Below are positions 46,374 to 56,971 of a stretch of 64,000 nt of DNA, piece after piece. The notes under the pieces are model-generated. The model was not told where the DNA came from and did no database searches. It was given only the letters and a program-made list of their open reading frames with translations. The stretch is from Bacteroides faecichinchillae JCM 17102 (GTDB taxonomy: Bacteria; Bacteroidota; Bacteroidia; Bacteroidales; Bacteroidaceae). Every line of letters begins with the position of its first letter. Positions within the stretch are counted from its first letter, which is position 1. The stretch is from contig NZ_BAKK01000001.1 in NCBI RefSeq assembly GCF_000614145.1, positions 62,001-126,000 on the forward strand, written 5' to 3'. The position numbers were made by a program, and so were the translations under genes.

Positions 46374-49300
46374 ACAATGAAGAATTAAGAATGAAGAAGT
46401 TACCGGAGAAACATAATGGTCTGAAAGTATCTGCTTTTACACTGATTGTTGCTTTTATTTGTGTGGCATTGGTTGGGCTTACGCTTATTCCGCTGCTTCC
46501 GGTGAAGCTGAACCCTTCACGAACTTCACCCGGTTTCTCCGTATCGTTCAATATGTCCGGAGCTTCCTCTCGTGTAGTGGAAATGGAAGCTACCAGTAAA
46601 CTAGAAGCGATGCTTGCTCGGGTCAGAGGGGTAAAAAGTATATCTTCTACTTCTGGAAACGGGTGGGGAAGAGTGAATGTGGGGCTAGATAAACATACTA
46701 ATGTAGAAATGGCGCGTTTTGAGGCGTCCACTATTATTCGCCAGACTTGGCCTGAATTACCTAAAGAGGTAAACTATCCTACTATTCAGATGAGTGGTGT
46801 GGGAGAGAGGAGCCAGGGACCTTTTATCTCGTTCACTATTAATGCACCTTCTACACCGATTCTTATCCAGCAGTATGCAGATGAGCATATAAAACCGAGA
46901 TTATCGCAGATAGCCGGGGTCTATAAAGTGAATCTTAATGGAGCTACTCCTATGGAATGGAGGCTGGAGTATGATAGTGAGCAATTACGTAGTTTGGGAG
47001 TGTCGGTAGATGATATTCGACAGGCGGTCAGCTTGCATTATCGAAAAGAGTTTATGGGTACCTCGGATGTTGAACATGTTGGTGGAGGAAAAGAATGGAT
47101 TCGTTTGGCATTAGTTCCGGAAAAAGGTAACCGACTCTTTGATCCTGCGGATATTTCGATAGCGATTAGAGATGGTAAGATGATTGGTTTGAATGAACTG
47201 GTAAAAGTCACACGTGAAGAAGAAGAACCACAAAGTTACTATCGTATTAACGGACTGAATTCTATTTATTTATCATTGGTGGCTGAAGAGACGGCTAACC
47301 AGTTGGAATTGAGTAAACAGGTAGAGGCGGTTATGGAAGAGATTCATGAATTTCTTCCGCCGGGTATGAGATACACATGAGTTATAATGCAACGGAATAT
47401 ATTAAGGAAGAATTGAGTAAAATTTATTTGCGTACTGGAATGACGGTGCTTATTCTTCTCTTTTTTGTACTGTTGATTACTTGGCGACCTAAATATTTGT
47501 TTCTGATCGTTGTAAGTCTGACTGTTAATATGGCAATCGCTGTAATTTTCTATTATCTGTTCGGGTTGGAGATGCAACTTTATTCGCTGGCAGGTATCAC
47601 CATTTCTTTGAATCTGGTGATTGACAATACGATTGTGATGAGCGATCACTATCTACGACACAGGAATTTAAAAGCTTTCTTGTCTGTGTTGGCTGCTACT
47701 CTGACTACTATGGGTGCTTTAGTTGTTATCTTCTTTCTTGATGAAAAAATACGTCTGAATCTACAGGATTTTGCAGCAGTGGTTATTATTAATCTGGGGG
47801 TATCTTTATTAATCGCTTTATTCTTTGTTCCTTCTTTAATAGAGAAGATTGGGCTGAAAAGAAAAGGTAGAAAAAAAGAGATCGGGGGCAGATGGCAGAG
47901 ATTAATGAACCGTAACTGGTTACGAAGTCTCAGACGGATAATGAAACGGATACCTGTTTATTTCTCTCGTTTTTATATGTGGCTCATACGGATTCTTTGC
48001 CGTTGGCGTGTTGCAGTCTGTCTGTTGCTTATGTTTGCGTTCGGATTTCCGGTATTTTTGCTTCCCGAACACATGAAAGGAGAAGATAAGGTGGCTGATT
48101 TCTACAATCGGACGATAGGAACACCCACTTATAAAGAGAAGGTGAAACCTATAGTAGATAAAGTATTGGGTGGCAGCTTACGGCTGTTTGTTCAGAAAGT
48201 ATATGAAGGTAGTTACTTTACCCGCAATGATGAGGTGGTGCTATATGCTAATGCAACTTTGCCAAATGGAAGTACATTAGAACAAATGAATACATTGATA
48301 AAGCGTATGGAAGCTTATCTGAGTAATTTTAATGAAATTAAGCAGTTTCATACCTCTGTACATAATGCCCGACGGGCTTCTATCAGTGTTAATTTTACGA
48401 AGGAACATCAACATAGTGGTTTTCCTTATACATTAAAAGCGAATATCATCGGTAAAGCACTCCAATTGGGAGGTGGTAGCTGGAATGTGTATGGCCTCCA
48501 AGATCAGGGCTTTAGTAATGATGTACGTGAAAATGCCGGTTCATTCCGAATAAAAATGTATGGTTATAATTATGACGAACTTTACTTTTGGGCAGAAAAA
48601 ATGAAAGAAAAATTATTATCCCACCGCCGTATAAAGGAAGTCACTATTGGTTCTGCATTTTCTAATTGGAAAGACGACTATAAGGAGTTCTATTTTGACT
48701 TGGATAAAAAGAGAATGGCAGAAGAAGGAGTAAACGCTCAGACTCTTTTTGCAGCTATTCGTCCTCTTTATGGTCGTAATATGGAGATTGGCTCGGTCTT
48801 GACACAAGATGGAGTAGAAAAAATCAAATTATCTTCTCGTCAGTCAGAAGAGCGAGATGTTTGGGCGATGCAATATTTTCCGGTTCGTGCCGGACGCCGG
48901 GATTATAAATTATCTGACCTGGCAAGGGTTGAGAAAGCAGATGCCGCAGGAAGTGGCCAAAGAGAACCAACAATATCGTTTGTGCCTGCAATATGAATAT
49001 ATTGGTGCTTCTGAGCAAGGATACAGAATATTAGATAAAGATTTGGAGGAATTTAAAGAAATTCTTCCCATGGGGTATTCTGCTAAGTCAGAAAGACCAA
49101 ATTGGTCTTGGGGATCGAGTGGGGTAAATAAGCAATACCGTTTATTACTAATTGTGGTTGCCATTATTTTTATGATTACCAGTATTTTGTTTAATTCATT
49201 GAAACAACCCTTAGCCATTATTTTTGTGATTCCGGTTTCTTATATTGGGGTATTCCTCACTTTTTATTGGTTTAAGTTGAATTTTGACCAGGGAGGTTTT

Positions 49301-49627
49301 GCCTCATTTGTGTTGCTTTGCGGTATTACGGTGAATGCGAGTATTTATATTTTGAATGAGTATAATGCACTGCGACGACGTTTCCCACATCTTTCTTCAC
49401 TTCGTGCCTATGTGAAGGCTTGGAATATTAAAATTATCCCTATTTTCCTGACAGTTATTTCTACTATTCTAGGATTTATTCCTTTTATGGTAGGGACTGA
49501 AAAAGAGGGATTCTGGTTTCCGCTGGCGGCAGGAACGATCGGAGGATTGATTATGTCAATGATTGGTGTTTTCATCTTGTTGCCGGTACTTGCGTTAAAA
49601 AAGAAAGATATTATAAATAGAAGATGA
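46370..49627 (+). pseudogene. RND efflux inner-membrane permease (second), two frameshifts
   Basis: Start region KVSAFTLIVAFICVALVGLT and LLPVKLNPSRTSPGFSVSFN. The frame breaks near 47377 (MRYT, then SYNATEYIKEELSKIYLRTG; one base lost) and again near 48934 (one extra A; VEK, then QMPQEVAKENQQYRLCLQYE). The last part has the helices VIPVSYIGVFLTFYWFKLNF to 49627. Joined, about 1085 residues, normal for an RND pump. Tandem unlike permeases after one adaptor recall MdtBC heteromeric pumps. Confidence 0.87.
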
Positions 49628-49868
49628 AGGTATAACTTATTCAAATAGTTTTAAATACATTGGTTTGTAATAATGGGTATATATACTTTAATTGATGACA
49701 AATTGAAATTTAGGTTATTGTTTGATGTATATATTTATGTGTTATGAAAAAATGGTTTTCTTTGCATATATGAGTATTTTGTTGTGTTATGTGTTAGAAG
49801 CATGGCATAGGATAACTCCCTTTTGCAATTTTCTTTCAAATCCTTCACTACCAACCAAAAAATCTTAT
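49628..49868. other. Intergenic before pheT
   Basis: AT-rich, no gene and no clear terminator for the RND operon seen. Confidence 0.5.
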
Positions 49869-49876
49869 TAACTTTG
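49869..49876 (+). promoter_or_regulatory. -7 box of pheT
   Basis: TAACTTTG, perfect TAnnTTTG, 36 bases before ATG. Confidence 0.55.
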
Positions 49877-49911
49877 CGAATCTTTTTGAGAAACAATAAA
49901 AACTTAATTAT

Positions 49912-52374
49912 ATGAATATCTCTTATAACTGGCTGAAAGAGTATGTCAATTTCGACCTGACGCCTGATGAAACGGCTGCTGCGCTTACTTCTATCGGCTT
50001 GGAAACAGGTGGGGTGGAAGAAGTACAAACTATTAAAGGTGGTTTGGAAGGACTAGTGATCGGTGAAGTGTTGACATGTGTTGAACATCCTAATTCAGAC
50101 CATTTGCACGTCACTACTGTCAATCTGGGAGACGGTGAACCGGTTCAGATTGTTTGCGGTGCTCCCAATGTAGCTGCCGGACAGAAAGTTGTGGTTGCTA
50201 CTTTAGGTACAAAGCTTTATGATGGTGATGAATGTTTTACGATTAAGAAATCAAAAATTCGCGGTGTAGAATCTATTGGTATGATTTGTGCGGAAGATGA
50301 GATTGGTATTGGAACCGATCACGCAGGAATTATTGTATTGCCAGCTGAAGCTATTCCGGGTACACTTGCTAAGGATTATTATAATATTAAAAGTGATTAT
50401 GTACTTGAAGTAGATATTACTCCCAATCGTGCTGATGCGTGTTCACATTATGGTGTAGCTCGAGACTTGTATGCTTTTCTTGTTCAGAATGGTAAACAAG
50501 TTACTCTGCAACGTCCGTCGGTTGATGCTTTCAAAGTGGATAACCATGACTTGGATATTGAGGTGAAAGTAGAGAATAGTGAAGCATGTCCTCATTATGC
50601 AGGAGTGACTGTGAAAGGTGTGACAGTAAAGGAAAGTCCGGAATGGTTGCAAAATAAACTCCGCCTTATTGGTCTGCGTCCTATTAATAATGTGGTAGAT
50701 ATTACTAATTATATTGTTCATGCTTTTGGTCAACCATTACACTGTTTTGACGCCGGAAAGATTAAAGGCAATGAAGTCATTGTAAAGACAATGCCTAAAG
50801 CTACTCCATTCGTAACATTGGACGAAGTAGAACGTAAGCTGAACGAACGTGATTTGATGATCTGTAATAAGGAAGAAGCCATGTGCATAGCCGGTGTTTT
50901 CGGTGGGCTTGATTCTGGTTCTACAGAAACAACTACTGACGTATTTATCGAAAGTGCTTATTTCCATCCAACATGGGTACGTAAAACAGCTCGTCGTCAT
51001 GGTTTAAATACAGATGCGTCTTTCCGTTTTGAACGTGGTATTGATCCGAATAGTGTTATTTACTGTTTGAAGTTAGCTGCTTTGATGGTAAAAGAGTTAG
51101 CTGGTGGTACAATTTCTTCTGAAATTAAAGATGTATGCGCTGTTCCTGCTCAGGACTTTGTAGTAGAACTTGCTTATGAAAAAGTACATTCATTGATTGG
51201 TAAAGTGATTCCAGTAGAGACAATCAAAAGTATTGTGACTAGCTTGGAAATGAGAATAACCAATGAAACTGCTAAAGGACTAACTCTGGCTGTGCCTCCT
51301 TATCGTGTGGATGTACAACGTGATTGCGACGTGATAGAAGATATTCTTCGTATTTACGGATATAATAATGTAGAGATTCCAACTACATTGAAGTCTAGTC
51401 TTACCACAAAAGGAGAGCATGATAAGTCAAATAAATTGCAGAACCTGATTGCTGAACAGTTAGTTGGATGCGGATTTAATGAAATACTGAATAACTCGTT
51501 GACTCATGCTGCCTATTATGATGGACTGGAAACTTATCCTTCCAATCATCTGGTCATGTTGATGAATCCGTTGAGTGCAGATCTGAATGGTATGCGTCAA
51601 ACATTATTGTTTGGTGGATTGGAAAGTATTGCTCATAATGCTAATCGTAAGAATGCTGATTTGAAATTCTTTGAATTTGGTAATTGTTATCATTTCGATG
51701 CGGACAAGAGGAATCCGGAAAAAGTATTAGCTGCGTATTCAGAAGAGTATCATTTGGGATTATGGGTTACAGGAAAGAAGGTTTCAAATTCATGGGTACA
51801 TCCAGATGAAAATTCATCTGTATTTGAGTTGAAAGCTTATGTTGAAAATATACTGAAACGTTTGGGATTAGATTTACACAATTTGGTAGTCGGTAATTTG
51901 ACAGATGATATTTATGCTACTGCACTTTCTGTAAATACCAAAGGGGGAAAACGTCTTGCTTCTTTCGGTATCATTACTAAGAAATTGTTGAAAGCATTTG
52001 ATATTGACAATGAGGTGTATTATGCTGATCTGAATTGGAGTGAATTATTGAAGGCGATCCGTTCGGTGAAAGTCAGCTATAAAGAGATCTCTAAGTTCCC
52101 AGTTGTGAAACGTGATCTGGCATTGTTGATTGACAAGAATATACAGTTTGCTGAAATCGAAAAGATAGCTTATGAGACAGAGAAGAAGCTGTTGAAAGAA
52201 GTAGAACTCTTTGACGTATATGAAGGTAAGAATCTGGAAGCTGGTAAGAAATCGTATGCAGTCAGCTTCTTACTTCAAGATGAAAGCCAGACTTTGAACG
52301 ACAAGATGATCGATAAGATTATGTCGAAACTGGTGAAGAATCTGGAAAATAAATTGGATGCAAAATTAAGATAA
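49912..52374 (+). CDS. pheT: Phenylalanine--tRNA ligase beta subunit
   Basis: 820 residues, full length. Order: N-terminal MNISYNWLKEYVNFDLTPDE, tRNA-binding OB fold (GLVIGEVLTCVEHPNSDHLH), B3/B4 editing domain (INNVVDITNYIVHAFGQPLH), B5, catalytic-like core (FFEFGNCYHFDADKRNPEK), and the C-terminal anticodon-binding FDX domain (FPVVKRDLALLIDKNIQFAE). Pairs with PheS, which is not in the window. Confidence 0.98.
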   Translation: MNISYNWLKEYVNFDLTPDETAAALTSIGLETGGVEEVQTIKGGLEGLVIGEVLTCVEHPNSDHLHVTTVNLGDGEPVQIVCGAPNVAAGQKVVVATLGTKLYDGDECFTIKKSKIRGVESIGMICAEDEIGIGTDHAGIIVLPAEAIPGTLAKDYYNIKSDYVLEVDITPNRADACSHYGVARDLYAFLVQNGKQVTLQRPSVDAFKVDNHDLDIEVKVENSEACPHYAGVTVKGVTVKESPEWLQNKLRLIGLRPINNVVDITNYIVHAFGQPLHCFDAGKIKGNEVIVKTMPKATPFVTLDEVERKLNERDLMICNKEEAMCIAGVFGGLDSGSTETTTDVFIESAYFHPTWVRKTARRHGLNTDASFRFERGIDPNSVIYCLKLAALMVKELAGGTISSEIKDVCAVPAQDFVVELAYEKVHSLIGKVIPVETIKSIVTSLEMRITNETAKGLTLAVPPYRVDVQRDCDVIEDILRIYGYNNVEIPTTLKSSLTTKGEHDKSNKLQNLIAEQLVGCGFNEILNNSLTHAAYYDGLETYPSNHLVMLMNPLSADLNGMRQTLLFGGLESIAHNANRKNADLKFFEFGNCYHFDADKRNPEKVLAAYSEEYHLGLWVTGKKVSNSWVHPDENSSVFELKAYVENILKRLGLDLHNLVVGNLTDDIYATALSVNTKGGKRLASFGIITKKLLKAFDIDNEVYYADLNWSELLKAIRSVKVSYKEISKFPVVKRDLALLIDKNIQFAEIEKIAYETEKKLLKEVELFDVYEGKNLEAGKKSYAVSFLLQDESQTLNDKMIDKIMSKLVKNLENKLDAKLR

Positions 52375-52409
52375 TACTAAAATAAATCATATAATAAAAA
52401 TATAAACCA

Positions 52410-53147
52410 ATGGGAAGAGCATTTGAATATAGAAAAGCCGCTAAGCTGAAAAGATGGGGCCATATGGCTCGTACATTTACGAAAATAGGTAAACAGATTG
52501 CTATTGCTGTAAAAGCTAGTGGTCCAGATCCGGAAAACAATCCTACTCTGCGTGCAATTATTGCGAATGCAAAACGTGAGAATATGCCGAAAGATAATAT
52601 CGATCGTGCTATTAAGAATGCAATGGGTAAAGATCAGAGTGACTACAAGGGTATGACTTATGAAGGATATGGTCCTCATGGAGTTGCTGTATTTGTGGAT
52701 ACATTGACCGATAATGCTACACGTACGGTAGCTGATGTTCGTTCTGTTTTCAATAAGTTTGGCGGTAATCTGGGTACAATGGGCTCTTTGGCATTTTTGT
52801 TCGATCATAAATGTATGTTTACTTTCAAAAAGAAGGATGGAGTAGATATGGAAGAGCTAATTCTTGATCTGATTGATTATGATGTGGAAGATGAGTACGA
52901 AGAAGATGAAGAAGAAGGAACAATTACTATTTACGGAGACCCTAAAAGCTATGCTGCTATTCAGAAACATCTGGAGGAAAGTGGTTTCGAAGATGTCGGT
53001 GGAGATTTTACTTATATTCCGAATGACTTGAAGGATGTAACTCCCGAACAACGCGAGACTTTGGATAAAATGGTGGAACGTCTGGAAGAATTTGATGACG
53101 TACAAACTGTTTATACTAATATGCGTCCGGAAGAAGGGGAAGAATAA
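52410..53147 (+). CDS. yebC: YebC/PmpR family protein
   Basis: 245 residues. Starts MGRAFEYRKAAKLKRWGHMA; conserved NPTLRAIIANAKRENMPKDN and GYGPHGVAVFVDTLTDNATR. YebC family members act as DNA-binding regulators or, by recent evidence, relieve ribosome stalling at proline stretches. 35 bases after pheT, likely co-transcribed. Confidence 0.96.
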   Translation: MGRAFEYRKAAKLKRWGHMARTFTKIGKQIAIAVKASGPDPENNPTLRAIIANAKRENMPKDNIDRAIKNAMGKDQSDYKGMTYEGYGPHGVAVFVDTLTDNATRTVADVRSVFNKFGGNLGTMGSLAFLFDHKCMFTFKKKDGVDMEELILDLIDYDVEDEYEEDEEEGTITIYGDPKSYAAIQKHLEESGFEDVGGDFTYIPNDLKDVTPEQRETLDKMVERLEEFDDVQTVYTNMRPEEGEE

Positions 53148-53154
53148 ACAGGTT

Positions 53155-53400
53155 ATGGAATATGTATATAAAACAAAAGGTACATGCAGCACAAACATCG
53201 AACTGAATGTGGAAGATGGTATTGTGAAAGAGGTAGCCTTTTGGGGTGGATGCAACGGTAATCTTCAGGGAATTTCTCGACTAATAAGAGGTATGAAAGT
53301 TGAGGATGTTATTCAGAAACTGGAAGGGGTACGTTGTGGAAGTAAAACAACTTCGTGTCCCGATCAATTGTGTCATGCATTGCATGAGATGGGATATTGA
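53155..53400 (+). CDS. TSCPD domain protein (TIGR03905 type)
   Basis: 81 residues from ATG 53155, seven bases after yebC. The motif KTTSCPDQLCHAL includes the TSCPD signature, with upstream CNGNLQGISRLIRGMKVEDV. Short stand-alone proteins with this domain resemble the C-terminal zinc-binding part of B12-dependent ribonucleotide reductases; their own role is unknown. Confidence 0.9.
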   Translation: MEYVYKTKGTCSTNIELNVEDGIVKEVAFWGGCNGNLQGISRLIRGMKVEDVIQKLEGVRCGSKTTSCPDQLCHALHEMGY

Positions 53401-53434
53401 TTGACTGTTTGTCCCCCTGTTTAAGAATATTTAG

Positions 53435-53507
53435 GTACGGATTACACAGAATTTTACGGTCTTAATTAATATAAGAACCGTGTTCTTTGTGTAATCCGTA
53501 CTTTTTT
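53435..53507 (+). terminator. Terminator after the pheT-yebC-TSCPD unit
   Basis: Long stem GTACGGATTACACAGAA (53435-53451) with TTCTTTGTGTAATCCGTAC (53483-53501), an inner ACGGT...ACCGT stem, then six T. Confidence 0.8.
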
Positions 53508-53574
53508 GTTTGTTGTCCATTTCCTATTTGTAGGTATTTTGAACCAAAAGTGATTCTTACTCGTTATCTATAAG

Positions 53575-53582
53575 TACATTTG
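53575..53582 (+). promoter_or_regulatory. -7 box of mntH
   Basis: TACATTTG, perfect; it overlaps the TTG at 53580, so translation must start at ATG 53607. Confidence 0.55.
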
Positions 53583-53606
53583 TATTCAATAAACTATTAT
53601 GCAATA

Positions 53607-54860
53607 ATGAAAAATATCTTTCGAGACTTAAAACGTAAAGATCATAAACGATATTTAGGTGGATTGGATCTTTTTAAATATATCGGTCCCGGACTTTTGG
53701 TCACTGTAGGATTTATTGATCCGGGTAACTGGGCTTCTAATTTTGCCGCAGGTTCAGAATTTGGTTATTCGTTGCTTTGGGTAGTAACTTTATCTACTAT
53801 CATGTTGATTATTCTTCAGCATAATGTAGCCCACTTGGGCATTGTTACCGGACTCTGTCTTTCGGAGGCAGCAACTAAGTATACACCCAAATGGGTATCC
53901 CGCCCGATACTTGGTACTGCGGTACTGGCATCTATATCTACTTCTTTGGCTGAGATTTTAGGAGGGGCTATCGCCCTCGAAATGCTATTTGATATTCCAA
54001 TTATTTGGGGAGCAGTATTAACAAATCTGTTTGTTTCTATTATGCTTTTTACGAACTCATATAAAAAGATCGAACGTTCGATTATAGCATTTGTTTCTGT
54101 GATCGGACTATCGTTTATTTATGAGCTGTTTTTAGTAAAAATAGACTGGCCGATGGCAGTGGAGGGTTGGGTAACTCCGTCTTTTCCGAAAGGAAGTCTG
54201 TTGATTATCATGAGTGTGCTGGGAGCTGTGGTCATGCCTCATAATCTTTTCTTGCATTCGGAAGTAATACAAAGTCATGAATATAATAAGCAGGATGATT
54301 CTTCTATTAAAAAGGTGCTGAAATATGAACTATTCGACACACTCTTTTCGATGATAGTGGGCTGGGCTATTAATAGTGCTATGATTTTATTAGCGGCTGC
54401 CACTTTTTTTAAAAGTAGCATTCAGGTGGAAGAACTGCAACAGGCTAAATCTTTACTTGAACCATTATTAGGTAGTAATGCCGCAGTTGTGTTTGCATTA
54501 GCTCTTTTGATGGCAGGTATTTCATCCACTATAACAAGTGGAATGGCGGCAGGATCTATTTTTGCTGGTATTTTTGGTGAATCTTATCATATCAAAGACA
54601 GTCATTCACAAGTGGGAGTTCTTTTATCTTTAGGTATTGCTTTGCTGTTGATTTTCTTTATTGGAGATCCCTTCAAAGGATTAATCATTTCGCAAATGGT
54701 GCTTAGTATACAATTACCTTTTACTGTATTTTTACAGGTTGGATTGACATCTTCCCGGAAAGTAATGGGCAACTATGTGAATAGTCGTTGGAGTACTTTT
54801 GTGCTTTATACTATTGCGGTAATTGTTACAATATTGAATATCATGCTGTTATTTTCATAA
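53607..54860 (+). CDS. mntH: Nramp family Mn2+/Fe2+ transporter
   Basis: 417 residues, eleven membrane helices. TM1 metal site DPGNWASN and TM6 metal site MPHNLFLHSEV are both present, as in divalent metal Nramp transporters; the Met of TM6 (VVMPHN) supports Mn/Fe use. Brings metal ions into the cytoplasm with protons. No metal-responsive operator identified. Confidence 0.93.
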   Translation: MKNIFRDLKRKDHKRYLGGLDLFKYIGPGLLVTVGFIDPGNWASNFAAGSEFGYSLLWVVTLSTIMLIILQHNVAHLGIVTGLCLSEAATKYTPKWVSRPILGTAVLASISTSLAEILGGAIALEMLFDIPIIWGAVLTNLFVSIMLFTNSYKKIERSIIAFVSVIGLSFIYELFLVKIDWPMAVEGWVTPSFPKGSLLIIMSVLGAVVMPHNLFLHSEVIQSHEYNKQDDSSIKKVLKYELFDTLFSMIVGWAINSAMILLAAATFFKSSIQVEELQQAKSLLEPLLGSNAAVVFALALLMAGISSTITSGMAAGSIFAGIFGESYHIKDSHSQVGVLLSLGIALLLIFFIGDPFKGLIISQMVLSIQLPFTVFLQVGLTSSRKVMGNYVNSRWSTFVLYTIAVIVTILNIMLLFS

Positions 54861-54878
54861 AACGGACATAAATAAAAG

Positions 54879-55646
54879 ATGATGAAGATTATTACGTATA
54901 ATGTGAACGGGCTTCGTGCTGCTGTTTCGAAAGGTTTACCGGAATGGTTGGCAGAAGAGAATCCAGATGTTATTTGTCTGCAAGAGACAAAACTACAGCC
55001 GGACCAGTATCCGAGTGAAATTTTTGATGCATTAGGATATAAATCTTATTTGTATTCCGCACAGAAAAAAGGATATAGTGGTGTAGCTATTCTTACAAAG
55101 CAGGAGCCGGATCATGTTGAATATGGTATGGGAATCGAGGCTTATGATAACGAAGGACGATTTATCCGTGCGGATTTTGGAGATTTGTCAGTAGTTAGCG
55201 TTTATCATCCTTCAGGAACAAGTGGGGACGAACGGCAAGCTTTCAAAATGGTTTGGCTAGAAGACTTTCAGAAGTATGTATTGGAATTACAGAAATCCCG
55301 CTCCAACCTAGTTCTTTGTGGTGATTATAATATTTGTCATGAACCAATTGATATTCATGATCCAATTCGGAATGCAACTAATAGCGGTTTCCTCCCTGAG
55401 GAACGGGAGTGGATGACACGTTTTCTTTCAACAGGTTTTATAGACTCTTTTCGTTTACTTTATCCTGAAAAACAGGAGTATACTTGGTGGAGTTACCGTT
55501 TTAACTCACGTGCCAAAAATAAAGGTTGGAGAATTGACTATTGCATGGTTAGTGAGCCGTTAGGTGCGATGTTGAAAAGTGCGTGTATTTTAAATGGAGC
55601 AGTACATTCTGACCATTGCCCAATGACGCTTGAAATAGAACGTTGA
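54879..55646 (+). CDS. xth: Exodeoxyribonuclease III
   Basis: 255 residues (ATG ATG start). AP endonuclease fold with ITYNVNGLRAA, CLQETKLQPDQYP (catalytic Glu), CGDYNICHEPIDIHDP (Asp, Asn) and GAVHSDHCPMTLEI (terminal Asp-His). Repairs abasic sites and trims 3' ends. 18 bases after mntH; converges on yjbQ, 7 bases apart. Confidence 0.96.
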   Translation: MMKIITYNVNGLRAAVSKGLPEWLAEENPDVICLQETKLQPDQYPSEIFDALGYKSYLYSAQKKGYSGVAILTKQEPDHVEYGMGIEAYDNEGRFIRADFGDLSVVSVYHPSGTSGDERQAFKMVWLEDFQKYVLELQKSRSNLVLCGDYNICHEPIDIHDPIRNATNSGFLPEEREWMTRFLSTGFIDSFRLLYPEKQEYTWWSYRFNSRAKNKGWRIDYCMVSEPLGAMLKSACILNGAVHSDHCPMTLEIER

Positions 55647-55653
55647 ATAGAAA

Positions 55654-56064
55654 TTATAAGATAGTAATACTTAATTTGCGGCTGTCTCCTCCATTACGAA
55701 ATTCGCAGAGGTAGACTCCTTGCCACGTTCCCAAATTTAGCCGATGATTTTTGATAGGTATAGTGATGGAACTTCCAATTAGAGAGGCCTTTAAATGCGC
55801 GCTCATATCGTCTGGACCTTCATCGCTGTGGATAAAGTAGGGAGCGCCATCCGGTACCAGTTTGTTGAAGAAAGTCTGGAGATCTTGTCGAACATCTGGA
55901 TCTGCATTTTCGTTGACTGTTAGTCCGGCAGAGGTATGCTTGATAAATACTACGAGTAAACCGCTTTTTGGTAAAGCGGGGAGTTGAGCGATTATATCGC
56001 TCGTAATCAAGTGAAATCCGCGTGGATAATGAGGTAACTGAATATCGAATGTTGTAGCCATCAT
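55654..56064 (-). CDS. YjbQ/UPF0047 family protein
   Basis: 136 residues. Conserved IKHTSAGLTVNENADPDVRQ and DGAPYFIHSDEGPDDMSAHL and SITIPIKNHRLNLGTWQGVY segments. Family members show secondary thiamine phosphate synthase activity in E. coli, but the physiological role is unclear. Confidence 0.95.
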   Translation of the reverse strand: MMATTFDIQLPHYPRGFHLITSDIIAQLPALPKSGLLVVFIKHTSAGLTVNENADPDVRQDLQTFFNKLVPDGAPYFIHSDEGPDDMSAHLKASLIGSSITIPIKNHRLNLGTWQGVYLCEFRNGGDSRKLSITIL

Positions 56065-56087
56065 TTCTTTAATTTATAAAACTGTTA

Positions 56088-56095
56088 CAAAGATA
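56088..56095 (-). promoter_or_regulatory. -7 box of the yjbQ-type gene
   Basis: Minus strand TATCTTTG, perfect, 24 bases before the start; divergent from the box at 56104. Confidence 0.55.
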
Positions 56096-56103
56096 CTTTT
56101 TTA

Positions 56104-56111
56104 TACCTTTG
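56104..56111 (+). promoter_or_regulatory. -7 box of the C-GCAxxG-C-C gene
   Basis: TACCTTTG, perfect, 23 bases before ATG 56134. Confidence 0.55.
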
Positions 56112-56133
56112 CATAAAAATAAAAAAAATAGAA

Positions 56134-56592
56134 ATGGAAGATAGAATACAAAAGGCTGTGGAGCTTTTTAAAAGTGGGTATAATTGTTCGCAATCTGTTG
56201 TAGCTGCTTTTGCCGATATGTATGGTTTTACCCAGGAACAGGCGTTACGTATGGCTGCTTCTTTTGGCGGAGGAATTGGAAGAATGAGGGAAACCTGTGG
56301 AGCTGCATGCGGGCTATTTCTGGTGGCAGGATTGGAAACAGGTGCTACGGAAGCAACAGATCGTGAAGGAAAAGCGGCAAATTATGCTGTAGTACAGGAG
56401 TTAGCAGCTGAATTTAAGAAACGTAATGGATCACTAATTTGTGGAGAGTTGCTAGGATTGAAGAAGAAAGAACCTATTGTATCTACTCCTGAAGAACGCA
56501 CTACTCAATACTATACAAAGCGTCCATGCGCAAAAATGGTAGAAGAAGCTGCTAGAATTTGGGTAGAGTACCTTAAAATCCACCCCAAATAA
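56134..56592 (+). CDS. C-GCAxxG-C-C family protein
   Basis: 152 residues. The naming pattern is clear: Cys in GYNCSQSVV, then ETCGAACGLFLVAG, Cys in SLICGELLG and Cys in RPCAKMVEEA. Probably binds a redox cofactor or metal through these Cys; function unknown. Sometimes fused to or near redox transporters, but here it stands alone. Confidence 0.93.
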   Translation: MEDRIQKAVELFKSGYNCSQSVVAAFADMYGFTQEQALRMAASFGGGIGRMRETCGAACGLFLVAGLETGATEATDREGKAANYAVVQELAAEFKKRNGSLICGELLGLKKKEPIVSTPEERTTQYYTKRPCAKMVEEAARIWVEYLKIHPK

Positions 56593-56666
56593 GGATAGTA
56601 AAGCTGTTTTTATTACAAAAATAACAAAAAAACAGTATATAAAGTGTTATATAACATAAAAATAAC

Positions 56667-56674
56667 TATCTTTG
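56667..56674 (+). promoter_or_regulatory. -7 box of the small winged-helix gene
   Basis: TATCTTTG, perfect, 75 bases before ATG 56749. Confidence 0.5.
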
Positions 56675-56748
56675 TTGCCGATATAAAATCTGATAGTTCT
56701 TTTGAATTGTTGATTTAATAGCATGTATAACTAAAATTTTCAAAGCAA

Positions 56749-56949
56749 ATGTTGAAAGAAAAAGCAGGTGAAATTGCAGGTAATATCTGGAATGTACTGA
56801 ATGGAACAGAAGGAATGACTGCCAAACAGTTGAAAAAGGCAACGAAATTGGTTGATAAAGACTTGTTCCTTGGCCTTGGCTGGTTATTAAGAGAAGACAA
56901 ACTTTCTGTAGAGGAAGTTGAAGGTGAACTTTTCATCAAATTGATCTAA
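56749..56949 (+). CDS. Small winged helix-turn-helix protein (DUF2582 type)
   Basis: 66 residues, a single winged helix: GNIWNVLNGTEGMTAKQLKK, then LFLGLGWLLREDKLSVEEVE and a beta wing GELFIKLI. Conserved in Bacteroidetes; presumed DNA-binding, target unknown. Followed by a strong terminator. Confidence 0.9.
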   Translation: MLKEKAGEIAGNIWNVLNGTEGMTAKQLKKATKLVDKDLFLGLGWLLREDKLSVEEVEGELFIKLI

Positions 56950-56971
56950 GCGAGTATCTCACTTATGCAAT

